Notes: a model not told the origin generated them from the letters alone. A stretch of 64,000 bases of DNA from Streptomyces sp. NBC_01431 (GCF_036231355.1 NZ_CP109496.1:8116709-8180708); one strand, 5' to 3'; positions 52,575 through 61,014 are shown, numbered from the stretch's first letter. Numbers and translations: made by a program.

Positions 52575-53378
52575 ATGACTGAGAACGCGTCTGTGCCCGG
52601 ATCGCGCCGGGACCTGGCGATGCACAACGACTGGTGGCCCGCAGGCTGGGAGCAGGTCCTGCCCCGCCAAGGTCTTGCGCTGACCATGCTGATCGGGACG
52701 GCGTGCCAGCCCGGTTTCACTGGCTCCCTGGACGACCTGGTGCACGAGTTCTTCGACGGGCACTGGGACTTGATCGGCGGCAACCTCGACAGTCCCCTCA
52801 CCTTCTCCTGGCCCGACGAAGAGTGGGACTACGAGGCAGCGCCAGAGGGCCCCGAGGCCTGCGAGGCGGCCCGCTGGAAGCAGTTCAGCGCCATGCTGAC
52901 GACAGCCGGATACCCGGTGCCCACCACCGTGCGGGACCTGTCCGAGCTCTACCTGACGTGGGGCCTGGCCCGCCGCGAAGAGACACCGGACGGCACCCGA
53001 TGGTCCATGCCCGCCGCGCTGCCGCTGCCCGGCGACCTGCTGCCCCTGGACCCCGAACTCACCAAGCGCCTCGACCAGATCCGCTGGACGATGCGCACCG
53101 GCCCGCTCCTCGACACCCTCGTCGACCACCTGGTCGACGATCTGGGTGAACCGGCAGAGACCCTCACCTCCCTGGACCGTCTCGCGGCCGCGACCGACCG
53201 GGATGTCGACGATGTCCGGCTCGCTCTCGCGGAACTCGTGAAATCCGGCGACGCCCGCCTCCAGCGCGGCGAAGAACCCACTGACGCGGAGCGCCTGGAG
53301 GCCCACCGCCGCTTCCGCCTGGTCATGGACTGGGAGCACTTCCACAAGAACCGCATCCAGGTCAGCCGCGGTGACTGA
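52575..53378 (+). CDS. DUF6042-like hypothetical protein
   Basis: The product is 267 residues from ATG 52575, with AGGAAGAG upstream. The first half is aromatic-rich (NDWWPAGWEQVLPRQGLAL and HEFFDGHWDLIGGNLDSP). The second half is helical with a winged-helix-like element (LDRLAAATDRDVDDVRLAL, then LVKSGDARLQRG). I believe this belongs to the DUF6042 family of actinobacterial proteins. It overlaps the following P-loop gene by 8 bases, so the two are coupled. The possible winged helix suggests a regulatory or scaffold role. Confidence 0.7.
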   Translation: MTENASVPGSRRDLAMHNDWWPAGWEQVLPRQGLALTMLIGTACQPGFTGSLDDLVHEFFDGHWDLIGGNLDSPLTFSWPDEEWDYEAAPEGPEACEAARWKQFSAMLTTAGYPVPTTVRDLSELYLTWGLARREETPDGTRWSMPAALPLPGDLLPLDPELTKRLDQIRWTMRTGPLLDTLVDHLVDDLGEPAETLTSLDRLAAATDRDVDDVRLALAELVKSGDARLQRGEEPTDAERLEAHRRFRLVMDWEHFHKNRIQVSRGD

Positions 53379-53934
53379 GGCCGCGCACGGCACCGTGGGG
53401 ACCAGCGACACGCGCCTGATCGTGCTCCGAGGCAACAGCGCCTCGGGCAAGTCATCCGTCGCGGCCGGCCTGCGCGAAAAGTTCGGCCGCAACCTCGCCA
53501 TCGTCGCCCAGGACAACCTCCGCCGGATCGTGCTGCGCGAACGCGACCGGCCCGGCGGCGCCAACATCGGCCTGATCGACCTCACCGCCCGCTACGCCCT
53601 CGACAACGGCTTCCACGTCGTCGTCGAGGGCATCCTGTACGCCGACCGCTACGGCACGATGCTCCAGGACCTGGTGCGCGCTCACTGTGGCGTCTCGTGC
53701 TGCTACTACCTCGATGTGCCGTACGCGGAGACGGTGCGACGGCACGCGACGAAAGCCGACGCCGAATACCTCCAACAGGTCACGCCCGATCACCTCAGCG
53801 ACTGGTACCGGGAAAGGGATCTGCTGGCTGGTGGCATGGAGACCGTCATCGCCACTGACAGCACCCTCGACGACACCGTCCAGCGCATTCTGCGCGAGAG
53901 CGGTCTGGACGGTGTGCTTCCGATCGACCGCTAG
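53371..53934 (+). CDS. P-loop kinase (zeta-toxin / AAA kinase-like)
   Basis: The product is 187 residues from GTG 53371. Walker A is LIVLRGNSASGKSSVAAGL (about 16-34), followed by NLAIVAQDNLRRIVL with the acid and arginine typical of small-molecule or zeta-type kinases. FHVVVEGILYADRYG and CCYYLDVPYAETVRRH resemble the lid and LID-arginine regions. It probably phosphorylates a small metabolite, nucleotide sugar or antibiotic. It is translationally coupled to the DUF6042-like gene. A classical epsilon antitoxin is not seen. Confidence 0.8.
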   Translation: MTEAAHGTVGTSDTRLIVLRGNSASGKSSVAAGLREKFGRNLAIVAQDNLRRIVLRERDRPGGANIGLIDLTARYALDNGFHVVVEGILYADRYGTMLQDLVRAHCGVSCCYYLDVPYAETVRRHATKADAEYLQQVTPDHLSDWYRERDLLAGGMETVIATDSTLDDTVQRILRESGLDGVLPIDR

Positions 53935-54125
53935 GGCGCAACTCTGCGTATAGCGGGGTGGTCGCCTGGGGGGCGTAGGCGCCCGGCGGAGGCACGATGC
54001 TCCGCTGGGCCCGCTCCCGCGGAGCTGTCTCGGGCGAGGCGTTCGGGAATCGGGGCAATACGCAGCACCGGGCCAGATCGTCGCTCGGGAGCCCTGTTGT
54101 CAGTGCCCACTGGAAGACTGGTGCG

Positions 54126-54974
54126 ATGGCTTTAAGGCACCCGAGTTTTCTCGATCTTGAGACGCTGCTCTCCCAGGCGGAGTACCACAACGTCGACGTC
54201 CCAGTGGCACAGGACATCGTGGAGACGACCGCAAGGAAACGGTCCGGGGGTGGCAAGGCGGGCATTGGCCCCCTCGCTCTGAACGGATCCGCAGGAACCG
54301 ATGTGCAGTTCCAGTCGACCTACAGCTTGGCTCCGCGAGAGAAGGCGACTGTCTCCAAGGTGATCGACGGTCTGATTCGCGACAAGGCGGTCAGCGTGAA
54401 CCCCGCCGGAGAGTCGGCTCTTACCAAAGATGCCCTGGTCGAGATCGAGGGCACCGCGCGCATCACGGCAGCAAGCGTGATGAGCAAGCTGTTCTTCGTC
54501 TTCCGGCGCCTGATGCAGGAACGCAACATCGACGATCTCAGCGAGCTCGCCAACCTCGACGTGAACGACGCCGACGTCGCACAGGCGATCCAGCAGGTGT
54601 ACCTGCACAACGAGCTGCTACCCCTGCCCATGCTCCTGGAGATCACGGACAGCTCTCTGCCGCACAAGGTGTACGTCAACATCCGTCCTGGCTACTTCAT
54701 TGACCAAGCATCAGCTGATCGCCTCGAAGGAGACATGCGCATCCTCGGCAGCGTCTACCGACTCATTCCGCAGGATGAGTACAGGGTCACCGACGAATGG
54801 CTGCTGCACGGCTGGGAGTTCATGATGCGCCGCATCATGATGACGCAGATCGAAGACGATCTCCGAGAGGTCACCCGGCAACTCAACAGGCTCGGCCTGA
54901 ACGTTCCCGACGATGACGCCCAGGCATACATCTCCGGCCCGGCCATCGTCCTCAACGCCATCGCCTTGTACTGA
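54126..54974 (+). CDS. DUF6414-like hypothetical protein
   Basis: The product is 282 residues from ATG 54126. It begins PSFLDLETLLSQAEYHNVD and includes a glycine-rich QF region (KRSGGGKAGIGPLALNGSA), then REKATVSKVIDGLIRDKAV and a C-terminal membrane-free alpha/beta part (LHGWEFMMRRIMMTQIEDD). The order of these segments matches what I recall of DUF6414 proteins, found in defence-like and mobile contexts. GC is slightly lower than its neighbours. It is separated from the kinase gene by about 190 bases and probably has its own promoter. Function unknown. Confidence 0.65.
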   Translation: MALRHPSFLDLETLLSQAEYHNVDVPVAQDIVETTARKRSGGGKAGIGPLALNGSAGTDVQFQSTYSLAPREKATVSKVIDGLIRDKAVSVNPAGESALTKDALVEIEGTARITAASVMSKLFFVFRRLMQERNIDDLSELANLDVNDADVAQAIQQVYLHNELLPLPMLLEITDSSLPHKVYVNIRPGYFIDQASADRLEGDMRILGSVYRLIPQDEYRVTDEWLLHGWEFMMRRIMMTQIEDDLREVTRQLNRLGLNVPDDDAQAYISGPAIVLNAIALY

Positions 54975-54998
54975 CGCCGTTCCTGTCCGGCGCCCCTA

Positions 54999-56170
54999 GT
55001 GTCTCGTGATTCCGTCGGCATTACTTGATCTTGTGTGACTCGTTGCTCCCGGCATGGAGCTTTCCGTGGAACAGGCCGCCGAGTTGCGGGAGTTGGCGAA
55101 CAGTCGGGACGTGCCCGCCGATGTGGCCACCCGGGCCCGGATCGTGCTGTGGTCCGGTGAGGGGCGCCGGCGCAAGGACATTGCCGAACTGCTCGGGGTG
55201 TCATTGCCGACCGTGGACCGCTGGAGGACCCGTTACGCCGAGCGCGGGCTCGCCGGGCTGGAGGGCGACTGTCCGGGCGGGGCGCGCGAGCAGGTGCCGA
55301 CGCGGGTCCGGGCGCGGGTGATCGCATTGACGCGCATGACGCCGCCGGTCGGCACCGGTCTTTCGCATTGGTCGACGCGGGAGTTGGCGAAGTATCTGAA
55401 GCGGACCGAGAACGTCACCGTGTCCTGGCACTACATCGCAAAGGTCTGGCGCGAGGAGAACCTCAAACCGCATCGCAAGGGCACCTTCAAGATTTCGAAG
55501 GATCCCGCGTTCGCGGACAAGGTCGCTGATGTCGTCGGCCTCTACCTGGCTCCGCCCGGTGGCGCGGTGGTGCTCTCGGTGGATGAGAAGACGCAGATCC
55601 AGGCGCTGGACCGGACCCAGCCGGTGCTGCCGGTGACCTTCGCAGCCACCGAGAAGCGCACCCACGACTATGTCCGGCACGGCACCACGAACCTGTTCGC
55701 CGCACTCAACGTCGCCACGGGCGAAGTGACCGGCGAGTGCAGGCCGAGCCGGAACGCCGTGAACTTCCTGGCCTTCCTCAAGAAGGTGGTGAAACCGCAT
55801 GCGGACAAGGAGATTCATGTCGTCCTGGACAACCTCTCCACGCACACCACGCCGGAGGTGAAGGCATGGCTGACCAACAATCAGCACGTCCACTTCCACT
55901 TCACCCCCGTCGGCTCTTCCTGGATCAACCAGATCGAGACCTGGTTCGGAATCCTGACCCGCCAGTCGATCCGCCGCGGCACATTCTCCAGCGTGAACGT
56001 CCTGATCAAGCAGATCCGCGACTACATCGACTCCTGGAACTCCGAGGCCAAACCCTTTACTTGGACCGCAACCACCGACGAGATCCTCACGAAGGTCCGA
56101 CTCGTCCAGACCAGCATCAAGAAGCTCGTCGCAAACAACTCCAAGTGACACAAACGGGATCACGAGACAC
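54999..56170. mobile_element. IS630-family insertion sequence, apparently intact
   Basis: The ends GTGTCTCGTGATTCCGT and the complement of ACGGGATCACGAGACAC form 17-base inverted repeats with one mismatch. TA lies outside each end (54997-54998 and 56171-56172), the classic IS630/Tc1 target duplication. The element is 1,172 bp with a full-length transposase gene. Confidence 0.9.
55054..56148 (+). CDS. IS630-family transposase
   Basis: The product is 364 residues. The helix-turn-helix half has RKDIAELLGVSLPTVDRWR, and the linker holds HWSTRELAKYLKRTENVTV. The DDE core has D in GAVVLSVDEKTQIQALDR, D in EIHVVLDNLSTHTTPEV and E in GSSWINQIETWFGILTRQS. All catalytic residues and both terminal repeats are intact, so this copy may be active. 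Unlike the three IS630 fragments elsewhere in the window it is undamaged. Confidence 0.93.
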   Translation: MELSVEQAAELRELANSRDVPADVATRARIVLWSGEGRRRKDIAELLGVSLPTVDRWRTRYAERGLAGLEGDCPGGAREQVPTRVRARVIALTRMTPPVGTGLSHWSTRELAKYLKRTENVTVSWHYIAKVWREENLKPHRKGTFKISKDPAFADKVADVVGLYLAPPGGAVVLSVDEKTQIQALDRTQPVLPVTFAATEKRTHDYVRHGTTNLFAALNVATGEVTGECRPSRNAVNFLAFLKKVVKPHADKEIHVVLDNLSTHTTPEVKAWLTNNQHVHFHFTPVGSSWINQIETWFGILTRQSIRRGTFSSVNVLIKQIRDYIDSWNSEAKPFTWTATTDEILTKVRLVQTSIKKLVANNSK

Positions 56171-56203
56171 TAGTGCTGTCCCGTTCGAGCGAAAGGCTGA
56201 GCT

Positions 56204-56503
56204 GTGCCTGACCGACCTGAAATCGTCTGCATCTGTGGCTCTGCCCGGTTCGTGGATGAGATGCGGGCGGTGAATCGTGATCTGACCTTCGCCGGGGCCA
56301 TTGTTGTCGCGCCGGGCGAAGCAGACGGGTTGATCGCCGACGAGCAGAAGAAGGCGCTGGCCGCCCTTCACCTGCGCAAGATCGACCTGGCAGACCGGGT
56401 TCTGGTCGTCAACCCTGGTGGGTACATCGGCGAGTCCACGAGCAGGGAAGTGGATTATGCCCACGCCACCGGCAAGCCGATTTCGTTCACCGATCCCGTC
56501 TGA
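56204..56503 (+). CDS. nucleoside 2-deoxyribosyltransferase-like protein (DUF4406 type)
   Basis: The product is 99 residues from GTG 56204. It starts EIVCICGSARFVDEMRAVN, a Rossmann-like glycine-serine loop of the nucleoside deoxyribosyltransferase superfamily, and contains LRKIDLADRVLVVNPGGYI with the aspartate-rich strand, then ESTSREVDYAHATGKPISF with the conserved glutamate. It is at the short end of the family. The substrate could be a nucleoside or NAD-like molecule. It starts just beyond the IS630 right end and could be read from it. Confidence 0.75.
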   Translation: MPDRPEIVCICGSARFVDEMRAVNRDLTFAGAIVVAPGEADGLIADEQKKALAALHLRKIDLADRVLVVNPGGYIGESTSREVDYAHATGKPISFTDPV

Positions 56504-56618
56504 CCAGGAGACGCTTCACGACACCGGCCCGGCGCCTCCAGCGCCCGGCACCGTGCTTCGGGACCTGGCTCACCAACCCGGACGGCACGCAGAACTGATT
56601 GAGCGTCGGACACACCAC

Positions 56619-56655
56619 GGGGCCCGGGGGATCAGCCATGACATCCCCGGGGCCC
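56619..56655. terminator. GC-rich stem-loop between convergent genes
   Basis: GGGCCCGGGGGAT and ATCCCCGGGGCCC pair at 12 of 13 positions around a 10-base loop, between the plus-strand gene ending at 56503 and the minus-strand methyltransferase ending at 56784. The remainder of this interval is non-coding. Confidence 0.7.
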
Positions 56656-56783
56656 GGTTGGGTTCAGGCTGGCCAACGACTGCGCGCCCCCGGCGTTTCG
56701 GCATCGCTAGTGCTGTGACCGGCAACGTTCACCGGTTTGCCATGGATGAACGGAAGCCAGGCAGGGCGGAACCGATATCTGGA

Positions 56784-57566
56784 CTACTGCGCTGAGGGAG
56801 CGCGCTGTGCGGTGAGCACGGGCTGGTAGTACCCGCTGGAGGTCGGACTGTGCCAGGTGATGTTGGTAAAACCGGCTTCAGCCACGAACTCTGTCAGCTG
56901 CGGCGTCGTCAGCGCCCAGTAGGTGCTCCGGCGGACTCGGACATGCCAGGTGTTCTCCGCGGGGATGAGCTGGAAGTGCTCCAGGTCGTAGCGCTCGCCG
57001 TCTTCATGCCAGTGCCACAGCTGGAAGGTGATCACTTGGCCATCGCGTGTTTCCGAGACCTGGGGAGGTGTCGCCGTGGGTCTGGTCTGGCGCGTCTCGT
57101 CATAGGCCCGGACAGTGATCACCAGCAGTCCGTCGTCTCGGAGCACCCGTCTCATGCCGAGGAGCGCCGCCCGGAGATCTTGCCCGGAGAGCAGGTGCGG
57201 GAGCGAGTTGTCCGCGCAGAGGACGACGTCGAATGACGTCTCTTTGAACGGCAGTTGGCGCATGTCAGCCGCAGCGGCCGGAAGCCGGCTGCCCCGGGCC
57301 GCCGCCTCGGCGGCGGCGCGCGCGGCGGCGACCGGGCTCAGGTCGCTGCCGATGACCTGGTGCCCGGCCAGGGCCAGCCCGATGGCCTGGGTGCCGATCC
57401 CGCACGAGCAGTCCAGGACGCTGTGCGGTCCCGCGCCGAGAGATTGGCGGACGAGCCCGCCCAATACCTCGGCCTGGTAGGCCATGCTCGCGTCCCAGTC
57501 CCGGAACATCAGGTGGTATTCGTGGGCCAACTCGTCGTAGAAATCCCGCACGGAGAGCTCGGACAT
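56784..57566 (-). CDS. SAM-dependent class I methyltransferase
   Basis: The product is 260 residues from ATG 57566, preceded by GGTGGG. Motif I is HSVLDCSCGIGTQAIGLAL, the post-I acid is in VIGSDLSPVAAARAAAEA, and later motifs are FDVVLCADNSLPHLLSGQD and DDGLLVITVRAYDETR. The C-terminal part (WALTTPQLTEFVAEAGFTN) is typical of small-molecule methyltransferases. The reading frame is open upstream to 57836 only because helicase and transposase debris is fused in frame. A start at 57566 gives a normal-length enzyme. Confidence 0.88.
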   Translation of the reverse strand: MSELSVRDFYDELAHEYHLMFRDWDASMAYQAEVLGGLVRQSLGAGPHSVLDCSCGIGTQAIGLALAGHQVIGSDLSPVAAARAAAEAAARGSRLPAAAADMRQLPFKETSFDVVLCADNSLPHLLSGQDLRAALLGMRRVLRDDGLLVITVRAYDETRQTRPTATPPQVSETRDGQVITFQLWHWHEDGERYDLEHFQLIPAENTWHVRVRRSTYWALTTPQLTEFVAEAGFTNITWHSPTSSGYYQPVLTAQRAPSAQ

Positions 57567-57574
57567 GTGTCCCA

Positions 57575-57836
57575 CCGTAGTACGTTGCCGCCTGGCGATG
57601 GTGAACTGCCGCAATGGTCCGAAGTGGGCCTCGATCGGGTTGGCCCAGGACGCGTACGTCGGGGTGAAGCACAGCTTGCCCCGGTTCTCCGCGGCCGTGA
57701 TCGTCTTTCCGGAGCCAGTCGCGGAGACCACCGTTGCCCGCAGCCCCTGGGCGGGAGCAGACGCGCGTACGGGGAATCCCGCCCGCGTGCGGATCCGCGA
57801 GACGGCCTCCGCCTGGTGTTCTCGCAGGCTGATCAT
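57575..57836 (-). pseudogene. helicase N-terminus joined to an IS630 transposase scrap
   Basis: ATG 57836 overlaps the upstream zinc-finger gene by 4 bases (ATGA). The first ~50 residues (MISLREHQAEAVSRIRTRA, then VVSATGSGKTITAAE with Walker A GSGKT) are the start of a DEAD/DEAH-like helicase. At about 57688 the frame changes to KLCFTPTYASWANPIEAHF, the glutamate region of an IS630-type transposase, and then runs into the methyltransferase. The helicase body is lost. HA-repeat tails at 34562 and 61282 could come from this kind of gene. Confidence 0.7.
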
Positions 57837-58768
57837 CGCTCGTCTCCCGCCTGGCCGACGGGCTCTGGACTCGGGTTATCGGTTGGCTGCTGGAGCGGCA
57901 GAGTCTGCTGTTTGCGGCGCCGGCGGAGTTCACGCTGCGCCTGGGCACGGGCGCACTCGCGGGTGCAGTACTTGATGCCGCTGGTGCGGTTTTGCCCGTA
58001 CTCGGCGCGGCCGCGCTGGCGTACGAAGTTCCGGCGGCAGGTCTCATTCGCGCACTCGCGGATGGTGGCGTCTTCGGCGAGGTGGTTGTACAGCTGGAGG
58101 AAGACGATCGAAAGGATGCTGGGGTAGCGGTCCGGCAGGCCGCCGATGCCGATGCTGAACGGCTTGAGCGCGGCGTTCAGCTCGTCCACCAGGTCGCTGA
58201 TCCTCATTCCCAGGACGATCTCGCGCATGTGGTCCAGATCGCGGGGCCACGCCTCGTCCCGATGCGTGTTCGCGGACTGCCACTGCGCCAGCTGTTCCTC
58301 GCACACCTCCGGCTCGATGAGCGTGTCGAGTCCGCCCTCGCGGCGCAGGGCCAGCCAGGTAGTGATGGCCGCCTGAGCCTGCGTCACGTACAGCGTGGCC
58401 AGTTCGCCGTGAAGGCAGAACGTCCCGCTTCTCGGGTGTTCGCGCTCGGTGAGCTCCTTCAGTCGCTCGTACTCCTCCTCATCCCAGCTGCCGCTGTCGA
58501 TGCTGCCGCCCAGGGATCCGTAGGTGCGCATGAGGGCGGCCACGGCGTTGAGATCCGCGGGGTCGAGCTCCATGAATTCACGCAGGTAGAAGTCCTCGGG
58601 CAGCGGAACGGTCTCTCCCTCGGATCGCAGATGGGGCTCCCAGACGATCCACTCGCCGTCGGCTCGTGCCCCGGGGACGGGCCGCAACTCCGGCGCGGGC
58701 ACGGGCGTTCCCGGCCATAGCGTGGGACGAAAGCGTGGGTCAACGTATGCCGCCATGAGGGGCATCAT
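57833..58768 (-). CDS. zinc-finger protein upstream of the helicase start (CGNR-like)
   Basis: The product is 311 residues. The N-terminal ~220 residues are mixed alpha/beta (PLPEDFYLREFMELDPADLN, GTFCLHGELATLYVTQAQA). The C-terminus has a zinc knuckle of the kind RECANETCRRNFVRQRGRA then GIKYCTRECARAQAQREL, four cysteines in the CGNR/FYVE-like C-x4-C...C-x3-C pattern, and a basic tail. It probably binds nucleic acid. The stop overlaps the truncated helicase start (ATGA), so the pair formed an operon. It is divergent from a nuclease-like gene 81 bases away. The start could be ATG 58756. Confidence 0.7.
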   Translation of the reverse strand: MMPLMAAYVDPRFRPTLWPGTPVPAPELRPVPGARADGEWIVWEPHLRSEGETVPLPEDFYLREFMELDPADLNAVAALMRTYGSLGGSIDSGSWDEEEYERLKELTEREHPRSGTFCLHGELATLYVTQAQAAITTWLALRREGGLDTLIEPEVCEEQLAQWQSANTHRDEAWPRDLDHMREIVLGMRISDLVDELNAALKPFSIGIGGLPDRYPSILSIVFLQLYNHLAEDATIRECANETCRRNFVRQRGRAEYGQNRTSGIKYCTRECARAQAQRELRRRRKQQTLPLQQPTDNPSPEPVGQAGDER

Positions 58769-58849
58769 AGCTACCGGATGGGTAGTACGAACAGTGAATG
58801 CTTCGTATCACGGGCGTGGCTTTCGGGACTTACTCGAGGGGGAACCGCA

Positions 58850-59329
58850 GTGAGGCAGTGGCAGGACCGCAAGGCGGTCGGCGATGCGCACGAACGGCGG
58901 GTGGCAGCCGCTCTGCGCGCACGCGGCTGGACCGTCCACCCCTGCGGACAAGGCACCTACCCACCCGCTGTGTGCGAGGCCCTGCGCCGAACCCGCTCCG
59001 CCCTGCGCCAGTTCCCCGACCTCATCGCCGCCCGCGGCAGCGACCTCGTCACCATCGACGCAAAAGACCGCATGCCCAGCACCGACACCGACCGCTACGC
59101 CATCAGCACCGACACCGTCAACGCCGGCCTCCTCTTCACCGCGGCCCACGCCCCGACACCGCTGTACTACGTCTTCGGAGACCTGAAAGTCCTCACCCCG
59201 GCCGAAGTCCTCCACTACAGCGCCCACGCCTTACGCCACCGCAGCGGCGCCTTCCACCTCATATACACAGGACAAGCGCACCCATTCGACGAAGTCTTCG
59301 GATCGACTGGCTCGGCAGCTGTCGCATGA
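58850..59329 (+). CDS. PD-(D/E)XK nuclease-like protein (Holliday-junction-resolvase type)
   Basis: The product is 159 residues from GTG 58850, after GGGGGAA. The sequence VGDAHERRVAAALRARGWTV is a typical first helix with glutamate, followed by LRQFPDLIAARGSDLVTIDAK, which fits the PD-x(n)-(D/E)XK active site (D in PDLIA, D and K in IDAK). A final strand region is LIYTGQAHPFDEVFG. Single-domain members include archaeal Holliday-junction resolvases and restriction-like nucleases. It is divergent from the zinc-finger/helicase pair, suggesting a joint DNA-processing or defence function. Confidence 0.7.
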   Translation: MRQWQDRKAVGDAHERRVAAALRARGWTVHPCGQGTYPPAVCEALRRTRSALRQFPDLIAARGSDLVTIDAKDRMPSTDTDRYAISTDTVNAGLLFTAAHAPTPLYYVFGDLKVLTPAEVLHYSAHALRHRSGAFHLIYTGQAHPFDEVFGSTGSAAVA

Positions 59330-59557
59330 CAGCCACCGCCCTGCCCTCGCAGAACCGACGACGCGCCTGACCCCTCTCCGGGTGGTGAAGGCTGCCTCTG
59401 GACCTGAGCCGACGGCTGATGCGCCCGGCGTCGGAGCTCCGTCTGTGGTCAGCACGGCGCTGGAGTGGGCGTAGTCGGTTGCCTGGTTCTGGTCCGGCCA
59501 GTGGCGATCAGTGGTTGGGGTCGGCGCGTTGGCGTCCGCATGAAAGGGGCTTCGCGA

Positions 59558-59839
59558 TGCCCGAGCCGGTCCCGCCCGATCTCGTAGCCGGGGTTCTTCG
59601 TGGAACACACGGCGCGCGGGCTGGCCGACGTGCGCACGAACGCCGAGGTGCTGGTGGAAGCCCGGGACACGCCGCACGTCCTGGCCGGCGACGACGTGGC
59701 GAAGGTGAAGCGGGCCTGCACCGAGCAGGCCGACCATCTCGGGTACTTCGCGAGCGACGGTGCGTTCTCGCTGATCAGCGCCGTGGTGTCTGTCGTGGCC
59801 GTGGCTTTTCTTGTCGCCGTGGCAGGAAGGGCTGGGGCT
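59558..59839 (+). pseudogene. hypothetical relic
   Basis: An ATG at 59558 gives MPEPVPPDLVAG. One base out of frame the sequence continues VEHTARGLADVRTNAEVLVE, LAGDDVAKVKRACTEQAD and LGYFASDGAFSLIS with natural composition, up to the start of an NTF2-like gene on the other strand. It looks like one small gene with a frameshift near 59590. The family is unknown. Confidence 0.35.
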
Positions 59840-59841
59840 GG

Positions 59842-60222
59842 TCAGAACATGGTGTTGTCGTTCTTGGAGGCGGCCGGGATGACCTGAAGGACGTCCCAGT
59901 GCTCGACGATCTTGCCGTTGCTGTCGAAGCGGAAGATGTCGATGCCTGCGTACTCCTCGGCAGGCCAGGTCTGGTGGCAGTGCAGAATGACGTAGTCGCC
60001 TTCGGCGAAGGCGCGTTTGTATTCGACGTGTTTGCCGGGGTACTCGGCGGCCATGCGGTCGAAGTAGTCGATGAAAGCCTGCTTGCCGTCGGCGACGTGC
60101 GGGTTGTGCTGGATGTAGGTGTCGCCGGCGTAGCGGTCGATCGCCTCGGCGGGTCGGCACTCGTTGAACATCAGGTCGTAGAACGCCTTGGCGGTGGCCT
60201 TGTTCTGCTGGGGGTCGCTCAT
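59842..60222 (-). CDS. SnoaL/NTF2-like protein
   Basis: The product is 126 residues. It has the cone-shaped NTF2 fold pattern: NKATAKAFYDLMFNECRPAE, YIQHNPHVADGKQAFIDYF, GDYVILHCHQTWPAEEYAG and IDIFRFDSNGKIVEHWDVLQ. Members include polyketide cyclases and small hydrolases. QHNP is a recurrent motif of the SnoaL-like ester-cyclase group. It is coupled (ATGA) to the decayed Sir2-like gene upstream. Substrate unknown. Confidence 0.88.
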   Translation of the reverse strand: MSDPQQNKATAKAFYDLMFNECRPAEAIDRYAGDTYIQHNPHVADGKQAFIDYFDRMAAEYPGKHVEYKRAFAEGDYVILHCHQTWPAEEYAGIDIFRFDSNGKIVEHWDVLQVIPAASKNDNTMF

Positions 60223-60530
60223 GGGATCACCGTAGGGTCGGGCGCCGGGTGCGGCGCGTCGAGTGCGTCGAGCAGGTGCTCGGCGTCGGCGGGGATCGGC
60301 AGGGCCCGGTCGACGAGGTCGGCGGGGGGCTGCGGGTGGGTGGGGTTGACGCGTACGAGGTGCGCGTGGGGAAGCGGCGGGTGAGGTGTTCTCCGGGCCA
60401 CCGGATGACGCCGGGGGTGTTGAATCCGGCGCCGAATTCCAGGATGAGCAGGCGGGTGTCGGCGGGGGTCGTGTTCAGCCAGTCCTGGAGGCGGTCTCCG
60501 GCGGGGCGGTAGGTTATGGCCCCCAGTGAC
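60219..60530 (-). pseudogene. Sir2-like deacetylase C-terminal fragment, frameshifted
   Basis: Reading leftward, one frame gives AITYRPAGDRLQDWLNTTP and LLILEFGAGFNTPGVIRWP. After a one-base shift near 60370 the tail HAHLVRVNPTHPQPPADL follows to a stop at 60219. These are the last two strands of Sir2-family NAD-dependent deacetylases (LEFGAGFNTPG with the ribose-contact region). The N-terminal NAD-binding part is missing. It overlaps the NTF2-like start by 4 bases. Confidence 0.55.
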
Positions 60531-60636
60531 TACCTTCACATCCTCAGCAACTACACATTCAGAATAGGGCCGCTCGACAGTCCTTTTGCAAACACAGGGA
60601 GATGGAACATCTTCCTTCCTGGCGGGAGGCGCTAGC

Positions 60637-61014
60637 GTGCTTGAGCTTGTCGGATTTTATGCAGAGCTACCCCACGGAGCAGAGGGACAGCCGAGACTAA
60701 ACGACTCCTTGGGTAGGTTCACCGGTGAGACGGAAGGAATACTTCGATACCTCAGGGGAGCGCACGTGATGATGGCTTCGACCATGCCAGTGCGAGATCA
60801 CGTAGACTCCGACGGCCCACTGATCGGGACGCTTCAGCTCATGACTGATGGCGTCTGGGTTTGGCCGGGGGACTATCCGTACTACGTCGAACGCTATGGA
60901 GCAGAGATCCCCGAGGCCCTCCTGCTCCATGCTCGTTCCCTCAACTGGATCCCTCCCAAAATTGATCCAGAAAAAAGAGATATCCAGAACGAATTCCCGC
61001 TCTGGCGCGAATAA
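60637..61014 (+). CDS. hypothetical protein of unusual composition
   Basis: The product is 125 residues from GTG 60637, which follows GGGAGGC at 6 bases. An earlier TTG at 60586 is weaker. It begins LELVGFYAELPHGAEGQPRL and includes LIGTLQLMTDGVWVWPGDYP and YYVERYGAEIPEALLLHAR, a soluble alpha/beta protein with several tryptophans. GC (~55 percent) is clearly lower than in neighbours, suggesting transfer from another background. Small acidic proteins of this kind include polymorphic-toxin immunity proteins, but no toxin is adjacent. I recognise no family. Confidence 0.6.
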   Translation: MLELVGFYAELPHGAEGQPRLNDSLGRFTGETEGILRYLRGAHVMMASTMPVRDHVDSDGPLIGTLQLMTDGVWVWPGDYPYYVERYGAEIPEALLLHARSLNWIPPKIDPEKRDIQNEFPLWRE

